DNA of 10,493 nucleotides from Planctomycetaceae bacterium (GTDB lineage: Bacteria; Planctomycetota; Phycisphaerae; Phycisphaerales; SM1A02), in NCBI GenBank assembly GCA_027488415.1, contig JAIYBS010000106.1:1-10493 (forward strand), given 5' to 3'. Shown in pieces: positions 1-6,095 of the stretch (position 1 is its first letter; each line of letters starts with the position of its first letter). Made by a program: the position numbers and the translations under genes. The notes beneath the pieces are model-generated. The model saw nothing but the letters and a program-made list of their open reading frames with translations. It did no database searches and was not told where the DNA came from.

Positions 1-398
1 CGGACCCGCGCGCCGCCGAGGCGATCGATGCCGCGGCGCCGCTCCTCGCGAGGCTCGGCATCGAGCTCGGCTCGATGGGCCCACGCGCGGTGGCCGTGCA
101 CGCCTACCCGACGTTCCTCCTCGGCCGCGGCGTCGCGCCGGAGCGCTTCGTGCCGGAATTGCTCGCGCGGATCGCGGACGAGGGACACGCGGACCTCGAG
201 GCCGCGCTGCACCGCGTCCTCGACATGATGGCGTGCAAGGCGGCCGTGAAGGCGGGCGACCGGCTCGCGCCAGCGGAGATCGACGCGCTGCTCGACCTGC
301 GCGAGCGGATCGAGCGCGGCACGGCCTGCCCGCACGGCCGTCCCACGGCGCTGCGCATCAGCGTCCGTGACCTCGAACGGAACTTCGGCAGGGCCTGA
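1..398 (+). CDS. mutL: DNA mismatch repair protein MutL, C-terminal part (5' partial)
   Basis: The gene enters from the left edge; the open frame starts at base 3 and ends at TGA 396-398, giving 131 visible residues. This is the C-terminal dimerisation and endonuclease domain of MutL, the ATPase matchmaker that couples MutS mismatch recognition to strand incision. Diagnostic motifs are ACKAAVKAGD (the conserved Cys-Lys/Arg-Ala block), then CPHGRPT about 40 residues later, and a closing LERNFGR. ACK and CPHGRP are metal-binding motifs of the MutL family that nicks DNA itself (as in Bacillus), which fits bacteria that lack MutH. The DQHA motif and the N-terminal GHKL ATPase lie outside the window. 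The next gene starts 2 bases after the stop, so the two are probably cotranscribed. Identification is firm; nuclease activity is inferred. Confidence 0.93.
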   Translation, partial: DPRAAEAIDAAAPLLARLGIELGSMGPRAVAVHAYPTFLLGRGVAPERFVPELLARIADEGHADLEAALHRVLDMMACKAAVKAGDRLAPAEIDALLDLRERIERGTACPHGRPTALRISVRDLERNFGRA

Positions 399-400
399 CG

Positions 401-1258
401 ATGCCGGCACGCACCGCCATCACCGACGAGTGGATCGCGGCCTGCGAGGGCGCGCGCCCCTTCATGGTGGCGGCGGGGTGGGGCACGGCGAGCGGCATCG
501 TGGCGTCGCCCGCCGAGCGGCGCGGGATCCTCGGCCGGGTGCGGCGCCCGTCGGCTCCGCGGCCGGTCGCGCTGGTCGCGCCGCAGTGGCCGGGCCTCGA
601 GGAGGCGGATCGGGTCGCGCGCATCGACGACGCGGTGTCCGTCGGACTGCTGCGCGGCGGCGTCTCGGTCGCCCGGATCTCGTCGCTCGAATGGGCCGGC
701 GCGCCGGACGCGGGTGCGTGGGTCGACGCGGTCGCGGAGTGCCTCCAGTCGGCGGCCGCCGGCTCCGCGCAGCCCGCGCTCGCGGGATCCTGGCTCGCCG
801 GGTGCGCGTGCGCGCTCGCGGCGTCGCGGCGCGACGACCTCGCGTTCCTCGTCCTGGCCGGCGCACCGAGCGCGGAGGTGATGAGCCGGCGCACGCCGGA
901 GAACGAGGACGACCCGATGTGGGAGTCCTCCGCGGCGCTGCGGCTCGCCGACACGCTCTCGGCGCTCGCGCCGCTCGAGGCCGTGACCGTCGGCGCGCGC
1001 CCGACGCTCGTGGTCCAGGGCGCCGTCGACGCGCTGCTCGGCGCGTCGCACCTCGAGGCCTGGCGCGCGGCGCTCGCGGCGACCGGCCGGCCGTCGGACG
1101 GCATGGAGGTCGCCTTCGCCGATGCGTTCTTCCGCTCGTGCGACGAGCGCGGCGGCCCGGTCGCCGACGACGACGCGTCGCTCGGCATCCTCGCGGGCGC
1201 GGTCGCGGAGTGGGTGCAGCGGGCCGTCAGCCGCGGTCCGGCTCGTCGCGCTCGGTGA
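401..1258 (+). CDS. Degenerate alpha/beta-hydrolase-fold protein, probably catalytically dead
   Basis: The protein has 285 residues and no signal peptide. ATG lies 2 bases after the mutL stop, with a GCAGGG stretch just upstream serving as ribosome site. The alpha/beta hydrolase pattern is visible: a strand and elbow region around residues 126-145 (AGSWLAG), a late strand RPTLVVQG followed by an acid-loop Asp (D210) and H217, and FADAFF at 239-244. In active relatives the elbow is GxSxG and the last motif is ADHFF. Here W131 occupies the nucleophile position and A242 the catalytic His position, while the acid Asp seems kept. I infer a pseudo-enzyme with a binding or scaffold role. A plain hypothetical protein of another fold is possible, because sequence similarity is weak outside these blocks. 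Its 3' end overlaps the convergent ferredoxin-like gene by 32 bases. Confidence 0.75.
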   Translation: MPARTAITDEWIAACEGARPFMVAAGWGTASGIVASPAERRGILGRVRRPSAPRPVALVAPQWPGLEEADRVARIDDAVSVGLLRGGVSVARISSLEWAGAPDAGAWVDAVAECLQSAAAGSAQPALAGSWLAGCACALAASRRDDLAFLVLAGAPSAEVMSRRTPENEDDPMWESSAALRLADTLSALAPLEAVTVGARPTLVVQGAVDALLGASHLEAWRAALAATGRPSDGMEVAFADAFFRSCDERGGPVADDDASLGILAGAVAEWVQRAVSRGPARRAR

Positions 1259-1445
1259 CGATCTGGTGGTAGACGACCTGGCCGGTGCGCATCGTGCGCC
1301 GGACGTAGGGGGCGCAGAGCCCGCAGCCCGTGCCGCACCGGAACTCGCGCTTGACGTCGGCGAACGTGGCGTCGGGGTGACGCTCGCACCACTCCTTCAC
1401 GTCGGTGAAGGCCACCTTGTGGCAGATGCAGCGGTCGATGCGCAT
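1227..1445 (-). CDS. BFD-like [2Fe-2S]-binding small protein
   Basis: This 72-residue protein resembles bacterioferritin-associated ferredoxin (BFD, Fer2_BFD fold). It has CxC near the N-terminus (C6, C8) and CxxC about 33 residues later (C41, C44), which is the usual spacing for four cluster ligands. The linker contains the typical TFADVKREF and CAPYVRR helices. C37 adds a fifth Cys in the block CGTGCGLC, and C20 is a sixth. Known members hold a redox [2Fe-2S] cluster and act in iron release or as modules of larger oxidoreductases; the partner here is unknown. ATG follows the stop of the pseudopilin gene by one base, so it is the third gene of the riboswitch-led operon. The tail after residue 65 is charged and reads into the end of the convergent hydrolase-like gene. 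Confidence 0.85.
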   Translation of the reverse strand: MRIDRCICHKVAFTDVKEWCERHPDATFADVKREFRCGTGCGLCAPYVRRTMRTGQVVYHQIVTERDEPDRG

Positions 1446-1446
1446 G

Positions 1447-2226
1447 TCAGTCGCCGCCGTAGGCCGAGTCGTCGGCGGAGAGGAACCCGTTGTTCGGGAA
1501 GTCGGTCACCCACTGCGCGAGCTGGTCGGTCATCAGCGTTCCGCGGCGCGGCTCGGCGACCTGCGCGACGTGGCCGTCGAGGTACGCGCAGCACGTGCAA
1601 CCGCCCCAGTGCCGGAACGACTGCGTGCCGGCGCACGCCATGCCGGGATCCCCCTCGCGCGCGCCCGGGGCGCGCATGAACTTGTTCGCACCGCCGCGCC
1701 ATCCGCCGTCGCCGAACGTCGCGGTCGTCGACGGGCTGCGGATCGCCGAGGGCGGCGTGCCCATCCGCGCGGTGCGCCAGCCGTCGAGGAGCGTGCCGTC
1801 GGCGGCGGTCACCGGGTACGTGCCCTCGTGCCCGAGGTAGCTCGTGTTGAAGTTGTAGCCCGTGTACGGGTCCGCCCCGAAGGTCGAGGGCCCCTCGAAG
1901 TCCGGACACTGCTGGATCGCCATCGGCGTGTCCGTGTAGGTCCAGAGCGGCCCCGGCGACCACTGGCCCGCGCGCTGCTCGAAGTCCCACGCGACCGTGC
2001 GGATGCCGCCCGAATCCTGGAAGTAGAGGACCGCCGCGGGCAGCGCGCCGTTCGACGACTCGTACGCGCCGCACGCCGTCGCGATCTGCCGCAGGTTGGA
2101 CGCGCACGCGGTGGAGCGCGCGACGCCGTGCGCGGCGCGCAGTCCCGGGACGAGCATCGCCGCGAGCAGGGCGATCACGCCGACCGTGACGATCGTCTCG
2201 ATGATGGTGAACGCGCGGCGGCTCAT
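1447..2226 (-). CDS. DUF1559-family pseudopilin-like protein (H-X9-DG type)
   Basis: This 259-residue protein has a class III (type IV pilin-like) N-terminus: short basic start, RRAFTIIE, then a single hydrophobic helix (about residues 8-27). The predicted prepilin-peptidase cut is between A5 and F6, with the conserved Glu at mature position 5 (E10); Ala replaces the usual Gly before the cut. The C-terminal signature is H206...D217 G218 H219 V220, the planctomycete H-x9-DG motif, here with ten residues between His and Asp and a CTCC cluster (C210, C212, C213) inside. The frame is open 30 codons further upstream, but ATG at 2226 gives a correct pilin leader and forms an ATGA overlap with the stop of the preceding gene. 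DUF1559 proteins are hugely expanded in Planctomycetes and are thought to be envelope or type II-secretion-like pseudopilins; no precise role is known. It is the second gene of the B12-riboswitch operon. Confidence 0.92.
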   Translation of the reverse strand: MSRRAFTIIETIVTVGVIALLAAMLVPGLRAAHGVARSTACASNLRQIATACGAYESSNGALPAAVLYFQDSGGIRTVAWDFEQRAGQWSPGPLWTYTDTPMAIQQCPDFEGPSTFGADPYTGYNFNTSYLGHEGTYPVTAADGTLLDGWRTARMGTPPSAIRSPSTTATFGDGGWRGGANKFMRAPGAREGDPGMACAGTQSFRHWGGCTCCAYLDGHVAQVAEPRRGTLMTDQLAQWVTDFPNNGFLSADDSAYGGD

Positions 2227-3161
2227 CCCCACGCCCCGAGCAGGAGGCCGAGGTCCGAGCCGCTGACCGCGCCGTCCCCGTCGAGGTCGGACGCGCATCC
2301 GTCGCACGCGCCCCAATCACCGAGGAGGATGCCGAGGTCCGCGCCGTCGATGCGCCCGTTGCCGTCGAGGTCGCCTGCCGGTGCGGCCGGCCGCACGGCG
2401 ACCACCGCGTCGATCTCCGGGACGTACGTCGCGTCCGCGGGTACGCGGATCCTGACGAACCGCGCGGAGGCGAGGCCGACCGACGCGAGGTCGATGCCGG
2501 TGCCGCCGGCTGCGCCGCCGTATGCGGCGACGAGCTCGCTCCAGCTCATGCCGAGCAGGTCGTCGGCGCGCATCGCCGGGTCGACCGGCAGCGCGGCATC
2601 CGAGGGAACGGTGCCCGGCGTCGTTGAGTACGGCCCCACGTCGATCCAGCCGAGCGTCGGCATTCCGCCGTCCGCGAGCGCCCCGGGCACCTCGAGCCAG
2701 CTCACGCCGTCTGCGCTCACGTCGATGATCCCGCCTTCGCCGTAGCTGAATCCCGCGATGCCGCCGGGGTACGCGAGGTCCGCGCAGAATGCGTTTCCGT
2801 AGACGATCAGGTCGACGCCGAACGGGTGACGCGGGTCGTCGGCGATCGGTTCGTCGAACGCCAGCACCAGCGAGCCGCCGCGACCGACGGAGACCACTTC
2901 GCTCGGCAGGAAGGCCGGGCGGAACGGCGTCACCGCGCCGGGCTGCACGCCGACGCCGGTGAATCGCGTCGGCTCGCCCAGCGCCGACTGCGGTTGCTGG
3001 TATGCCGCGCCCGCGCCGCTTCCGGGCGCGTATCCGACGACCGTCGATGCGCAGCGGGGCGGCGACGCGTGCGCCGCGGATGCGGCGATGATCGCGCCCG
3101 CCAACGCCGCAGCAGGGCGCGCGTGCATGCCATACATGGCGAATGCAGACCTTCGGGGCAT
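2223..3161 (-). CDS. Secreted B12-riboswitch-controlled surface protein with C-terminal dockerin-like repeats
   Basis: This 312-residue protein starts with a signal peptide (residues 1-32, AHA cut site before SPP). The core (about 40-257) is a beta-rich, discoidin-like domain of the secreted cell-surface type: GGSLVLAFDEPI, VDLIVYGNAF (116-125), IIDVSADGVSWLEV (145-158) and ARFVRIRVP (233-241). The end (263-312) holds two calcium-loop repeats, DLDGNGRIDGADLGILLGDWG and DLDGDGAVSGSDLGLLLGAWG, separated by CDGCAS; such repeats are typical of Phycisphaerae exported proteins. From memory, similar proteins with a YGNAF strand occur behind cobalamin riboswitches in other phyla, so a role in binding or capturing corrinoids at the surface is plausible but unproven. 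The frame opens upstream to 3353, but ATG 3161 has an AGGA site 4 bases before it and is the only start giving a signal peptide. It is the first gene of the operon. Confidence 0.85.
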   Translation of the reverse strand: MPRRSAFAMYGMHARPAAALAGAIIAASAAHASPPRCASTVVGYAPGSGAGAAYQQPQSALGEPTRFTGVGVQPGAVTPFRPAFLPSEVVSVGRGGSLVLAFDEPIADDPRHPFGVDLIVYGNAFCADLAYPGGIAGFSYGEGGIIDVSADGVSWLEVPGALADGGMPTLGWIDVGPYSTTPGTVPSDAALPVDPAMRADDLLGMSWSELVAAYGGAAGGTGIDLASVGLASARFVRIRVPADATYVPEIDAVVAVRPAAPAGDLDGNGRIDGADLGILLGDWGACDGCASDLDGDGAVSGSDLGLLLGAWG

Positions 3162-3228
3162 GATGTCCTGACGTGCCGGGGCTCGGCGGTGACGGTCCGA
3201 CCGGTCGTGCGCCCAAGTCGCGTGGGCA
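3162..3228 (-). promoter_or_regulatory. Likely riboswitch expression platform
   Basis: This stretch lies between the aptamer and the first start codon. It holds a small hairpin GCCCA/TGGGC (3227-3211) followed by GGCGC (3213-3209), which could pair with the loop sequence GCGCC of P5 (3365-3361) as the kissing contact typical of this class. No hairpin followed by a T-run is present, so control of translation is more likely than transcription termination. The exact pairing is a guess made by eye. Confidence 0.4.
3166..3169 (-). promoter_or_regulatory. Shine-Dalgarno site fixing the start of the secreted protein
   Basis: On the minus strand AGGA (3169 to 3166) sits four bases before ATG 3161. 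It decides the start, because the same frame stays open for 64 further codons that run back through the riboswitch. The surrounding CAGGAC is complementary to GTCCTG at 3231-3226 at the end of the riboswitch, so it may be masked in one RNA fold. Confidence 0.6.
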
Positions 3229-3428
3229 GGACCGATGCGCAGGCCGGTCTTCCGGCTGAGGGCTCCGGGGCCCGCCTTCCCGGCGACCCGAATTGCTCGG
3301 GTCTCCAGTGGCTCAGGGGCTCCGGCCGCAGGTCGCACGACCCTGCTGCCCATTCACGGCGGCGCGTCCGCGGCGGTTTCTCACCGCCTTCCCGAGCCGG
3401 CCAACCCTCGCCTCGGCCGGACCGGTCC
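3229..3428 (-). ncRNA. Cobalamin (adenosylcobalamin-type) riboswitch
   Basis: Read on the minus strand, the conserved blocks of the cobalamin riboswitch occur in order. They are GGGAAGGCGGTG (3393-3382) leading into the P4 hairpin GGCGGTGAGAAACCGCC (3388-3372); the P5 block CGCGGACGCGCCGCCGTGAA; an extra hairpin with arms GCAGGGTCG and CGACCTGC; GAGCCACTG (3314-3306); a hairpin GACCCGA/TCGGGTC (3303-3285); CCGGGAAGGC (3283-3274); and the B12 box variant AGCCGGAAGACCGGCC (3257-3242). The ends close with a P1-like helix, GGACCGGT (3428-3421) against ATCGGTCC (3236-3229), eight pairs with one wobble. The start codon of the secreted-protein gene lies 68 bases beyond the aptamer. Known members bind B12 coenzymes and usually lower expression of B12 uptake or synthesis genes when B12 is abundant. 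Exact ends and ligand subtype are inferred. Confidence 0.93.
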
Positions 3429-3449
3429 GGGGCGGGAGGTGGCCGACCT

Positions 3450-3471
3450 TTCGCAGCCACGGGGCTGCGAA
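3450..3471. repeat. Perfect 9-bp inverted repeat between two divergent promoters
   Basis: Arms TTCGCAGCC and GGCTGCGAA are perfectly complementary with a 4-base spacer. It lies just upstream of the riboswitch (minus strand) and about 55 bases upstream of the plus-strand -35 box. It could be a protective hairpin at the 5' end of the riboswitch transcript or an operator for a dimeric repressor. No T-run follows on either strand, so it is not a simple terminator. Confidence 0.6.
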
Positions 3472-3487
3472 CGCCTGCGCAGGGCGG

Positions 3488-3493
3488 AGTCTA
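3488..3493 (-). promoter_or_regulatory. Candidate -10 box for the riboswitch operon
   Basis: TAGACT on the minus strand matches four of six positions of the sigma70 -10 consensus and would start RNA near 3481, about 50 bases before the P1 helix of the riboswitch. No convincing -35 box is seen at the right spacing, so this is tentative. Confidence 0.35.
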
Positions 3494-3526
3494 GCGTCCG
3501 GAGCGGGCAGCGTCCCGGAACTTTCG

Positions 3527-3556
3527 TTGACAGGGGACCGCCGCGTGGCGTAGATT
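3527..3556 (+). promoter_or_regulatory. Sigma70-type promoter of the HEAT-repeat gene
   Basis: A perfect -35 TTGACA (3527-3532) is followed after 18 bases by TAGATT (3551-3556), four of six matches to the -10 consensus. The predicted start of RNA is near 3563, leaving a leader of about 158 bases before the GTG at 3721. TTGACA stands out in this GC-rich background. The promoter is back to back with that of the riboswitch operon. Confidence 0.7.
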
Positions 3557-3720
3557 CGCGGTCCTTTCCGGGCATCCCGGCGGGGTTTGGGTGCGTAGCC
3601 GTCCACCATGGAGGTGGCCGGGCGCCGCCCAGGTCCCTCCCGCAGATGCCCTGTCCGGCTTGGGCCGGGCAGCCGCCACGACACGCGCCCCTGCCGGGCG
3701 CCAAGAACTGAGGTCCCGAC
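3557..3720 (+). other. Long 5' leader of the HEAT-repeat gene
   Basis: The leader between promoter and GTG contains short hairpins, for example CCACC/GGTGG (3603-3617) and CCGGC/GCCGG around 3656-3670. It ends in a TGAGGT ribosome site (3709-3714) six bases before the GTG. I recognise no known riboswitch in it. An ATG at 3608 opens a frame that overlaps the main gene out of phase, but it has no ribosome site. Confidence 0.4.
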
Positions 3721-6051
3721 GTGCACGCCACGAAGCGCTCGCAGCTCGTTCTCCCGCTCGCAATCGCCGCCGCCTTCGGCGCGTCGACGCTGCCGGTCCT
3801 CGCTCAGGATGATGCCGCTGCCTCCGCGGCCACGGAAGGCGGAGCCGATCGCGCCAAGCTCGCGGAGAGCGCCACGCTCTTCGTCCACAACGTCATGATC
3901 GCGAAGCCCGAGCCGGCGGTCGCCGCCGCGAACGCGATGCTCGCGGAGGCGGTCAGCCCCTCCGACCTCGCCAACGCGGTGGACGGCGCAGACCTCGGCA
4001 AGCGCATGGACGAGGCGTTCCGCCGCAGCCGCCGCATGGCGGAGGTGTCCGACGCGGCCTCCGCGCTCGAGGCAAAACTCGAGGCCGGCCGCCAGCTGCT
4101 CGCCCGCAAGATCGACCGCATCGAGGAAGCCGTCAAGATGCTCGCTGGCCCGATGCGCGGCCAGATGCTCGCCAAGGACCGGCTCACCGCCGCCGGCGAG
4201 TACGCGGTTCCCGCGCTCCTTCGCCAGATCACCGAAGGCCGTGACCTCGGCATGGAGGCCGCTGCGACCCGCATGCTGGTCGACCTGCGCCGCCAGTCCG
4301 CGCTGCCGCTCGCGCTCACCGTCGCGTCGCTCGACGCGGCGTCCCAGCGCAAGGTGTGCGTGATCCTGGGCCAGCTCGGCTACCCGGTCGCCGTCCCGTT
4401 CCTCCTCGACCTCGCGCAGGCCAAGGGCACCACCCCGGACGTCTCCGAGGCGGCGATGGACGCGGTTCGCGCGCTCGGCGGCAGCGACGAGCCGGCGCAT
4501 GCCGCATACGCGGCCGCCGCGAAGTCGTTCCTCGCCGAGGACGTGTCGCTCGCCGCGTACCCGTCGGAGTCCATGCAGAACATCTGGAAGTGGACCGACT
4601 TCGGCGGCCTCGCCGCGGACAAGGTCTCCACGACCGTCTACTACGACGTGATGGCGATGGCGCTGTCGCGCCGCGCGCTCGAGCTCGACGCGGGCGACGA
4701 GCAGGCCCTCGCGACCTTCGTCGCCGCCGACCTGCGCCGCGAGTCGCGCATGTCCGAGGGCACCGTGGATCCGCTCTTCGCTGGCCAGGGCCGCTCGGCC
4801 CAGTTCTACGCGACCGCGTCCGGCCCGAAGACCATGCAGGACGTCCTGCAGATCGGCCTCGACCTCGGTGACGCCGGCATCATCCGCTCGTCGCTCGCCG
4901 CGCTCCGCGAGACCGCCGGCGCCCGCGCGATGGTCGGCAACGGCTCCGCCCCGGTCGTGAAGGCGCTCGACTTCGCCGACCGCCGCGTGCGCTTCGAGGC
5001 GGCCATCACGCTCGCCTCGGTGACCCCGGCCGACGCGTTCTCCGGCAGCGACCAGGTGGTCCCCGTCCTCGCGCAGGCCGTGCGCGGCGGCGGCCAGACC
5101 TTCGCGGGCATCATCAGCCGCGGCGGCGAGGACGCGCAGCGGATCGCCGGCATGCTCCGCTCGAACGGGTTCGTCCCGCTCACCGCGGCGCGCGACTCCG
5201 CCGAGTTCGGCGTGCTCGCCGCTCGCAACGCGGGTGCGGACCTCGTGGTGATCGCGGGTTCCGCCGCGCGCATCCGCGACGAGTTCGTCGCGCTCCGCGA
5301 GACGCGCATGGGCAGCTCGATCCCGGTGGTGGTCGTGGCGCAGCCTGCCGACAAGGGCGGGCTCGACTCGCTGGCCGACGACGGCAAGACCGTCGTGCTC
5401 GGCGCCGATATCTCCGACGACGCCTTCAAGGCGGGCGTGGACGCGCTCTCGCAGAAGACGATGGGCGCGCGCATGGGCGCGGGCGACAGCTCGCGCTACG
5501 TCGGCGAGTCGATCGACGCGCTGACGCGCATCGGCCTCGCGGGCGGCTCGGTCTACAAGCTCGCCGACGCCGAGGCCGGCCTCGTCGACGCGCTCCGCAC
5601 GCAGGAGGGCGCGATCCGCGCCTCGGTCGCCTCGATCCTCGCGATGATCGACTCCAACCGCGCGCAGCGCGCGGTGATCGACGCGGCGCTCGCCGCCTCG
5701 GGCGACGAGCAGGTGATGCTCCTCGGATCGGTCGCCCAGGGCGCCCGCCGTTTCGGTTCCAAGGCGACCTCCGCGCAGTCGGACGCGGTCCGCGAGCTCG
5801 TGCGCGGCTCGACCGGCACGACGGCCGATGCCGCCGCCGCCGCGTTCGGCGCCCTGAGCCTGCCCTCGAGCGAGGCCGTGGACCTCATCATCAAGTCGCG
5901 CGTTCCCGGCAAGCAGGCGGCCCCGGCCGCGGATGCGCCGGCCGCCGCCGAGCCGTCCGAAGGCGGCTCGATGGAGGGCGATGCCCCCGCCGACCCTGCC
6001 GGAGACCCCGCTGCCGACGCGCCGATGGGCGACGATCCGGCGCAGGGCTGA
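3721..6051 (+). CDS. Exported HEAT-repeat protein with a degenerate receiver-like domain
   Basis: This 776-residue protein starts at GTG, with TGAGGT six bases upstream. A signal peptide covers residues 1-28 (basic start, hydrophobic core, VLA cut site before QDD). It is followed by helical segments (35-155), HEAT-like helical pairs (about 158-255: YAVPALLRQI, GYPVAVPFLLDLA), a helix-rich middle, and another HEAT unit (409-437, VRFEAAITLASVTP). Residues 458-580 show the alternating strand/helix pattern of a CheY-like receiver: ADLVVIAGS, IPVVVVAQ, TVVLGAD. A512 stands where the phospho-acceptor Asp would be, and no conserved Lys is seen on the last strand. More helices follow, then an Ala/Pro/Asp/Glu-rich tail (about 732-776). 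I infer a periplasmic or surface scaffold for protein contacts; no enzyme motif is seen. It has its own promoter and appears monocistronic. Confidence 0.87.
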   Translation: MHATKRSQLVLPLAIAAAFGASTLPVLAQDDAAASAATEGGADRAKLAESATLFVHNVMIAKPEPAVAAANAMLAEAVSPSDLANAVDGADLGKRMDEAFRRSRRMAEVSDAASALEAKLEAGRQLLARKIDRIEEAVKMLAGPMRGQMLAKDRLTAAGEYAVPALLRQITEGRDLGMEAAATRMLVDLRRQSALPLALTVASLDAASQRKVCVILGQLGYPVAVPFLLDLAQAKGTTPDVSEAAMDAVRALGGSDEPAHAAYAAAAKSFLAEDVSLAAYPSESMQNIWKWTDFGGLAADKVSTTVYYDVMAMALSRRALELDAGDEQALATFVAADLRRESRMSEGTVDPLFAGQGRSAQFYATASGPKTMQDVLQIGLDLGDAGIIRSSLAALRETAGARAMVGNGSAPVVKALDFADRRVRFEAAITLASVTPADAFSGSDQVVPVLAQAVRGGGQTFAGIISRGGEDAQRIAGMLRSNGFVPLTAARDSAEFGVLAARNAGADLVVIAGSAARIRDEFVALRETRMGSSIPVVVVAQPADKGGLDSLADDGKTVVLGADISDDAFKAGVDALSQKTMGARMGAGDSSRYVGESIDALTRIGLAGGSVYKLADAEAGLVDALRTQEGAIRASVASILAMIDSNRAQRAVIDAALAASGDEQVMLLGSVAQGARRFGSKATSAQSDAVRELVRGSTGTTADAAAAAFGALSLPSSEAVDLIIKSRVPGKQAAPAADAPAAAEPSEGGSMEGDAPADPAGDPAADAPMGDDPAQG

Positions 6052-6077
6052 GTCAGGGCGGGGCGTCCGACCCCCGG

Positions 6078-6083
6078 TATGCT
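6078..6083 (+). promoter_or_regulatory. Candidate -10 box of the tRNA gene
   Basis: TATGCT lies 12 bases before the 5' end of the tRNA, a suitable position for a -10 element. No good -35 box is seen upstream, so cotranscription with the HEAT-repeat gene (44 bases away) is also possible. Confidence 0.3.
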
Positions 6084-6095
6084 GTTTTGCCTTCC

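Noticed and set aside
1397..2320. Another minus-strand open frame overlapping the pseudopilin gene
   Set aside because: It is a shifted frame with Arg-rich low complexity; the DUF1559 frame has the pilin leader and the DGHV motif.
2223..3353. Longer start for the secreted protein at 3353
   Set aside because: It would translate through the riboswitch and bury the signal peptide 64 residues in. ATG 3161 has a ribosome site and a proper signal peptide.
3608..3898. Upstream ORF starting at ATG 3608
   Set aside because: No ribosome site, Arg/Pro-rich product, and it overlaps the start of the HEAT-repeat gene out of phase.
6059..6088. Possible terminator between the HEAT-repeat gene and the tRNA (CGGGG/CCCCG plus TTTT)
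   Set aside because: The stem is only five pairs with an eight-base loop, and the T-run starts nine bases later, so support is too weak.
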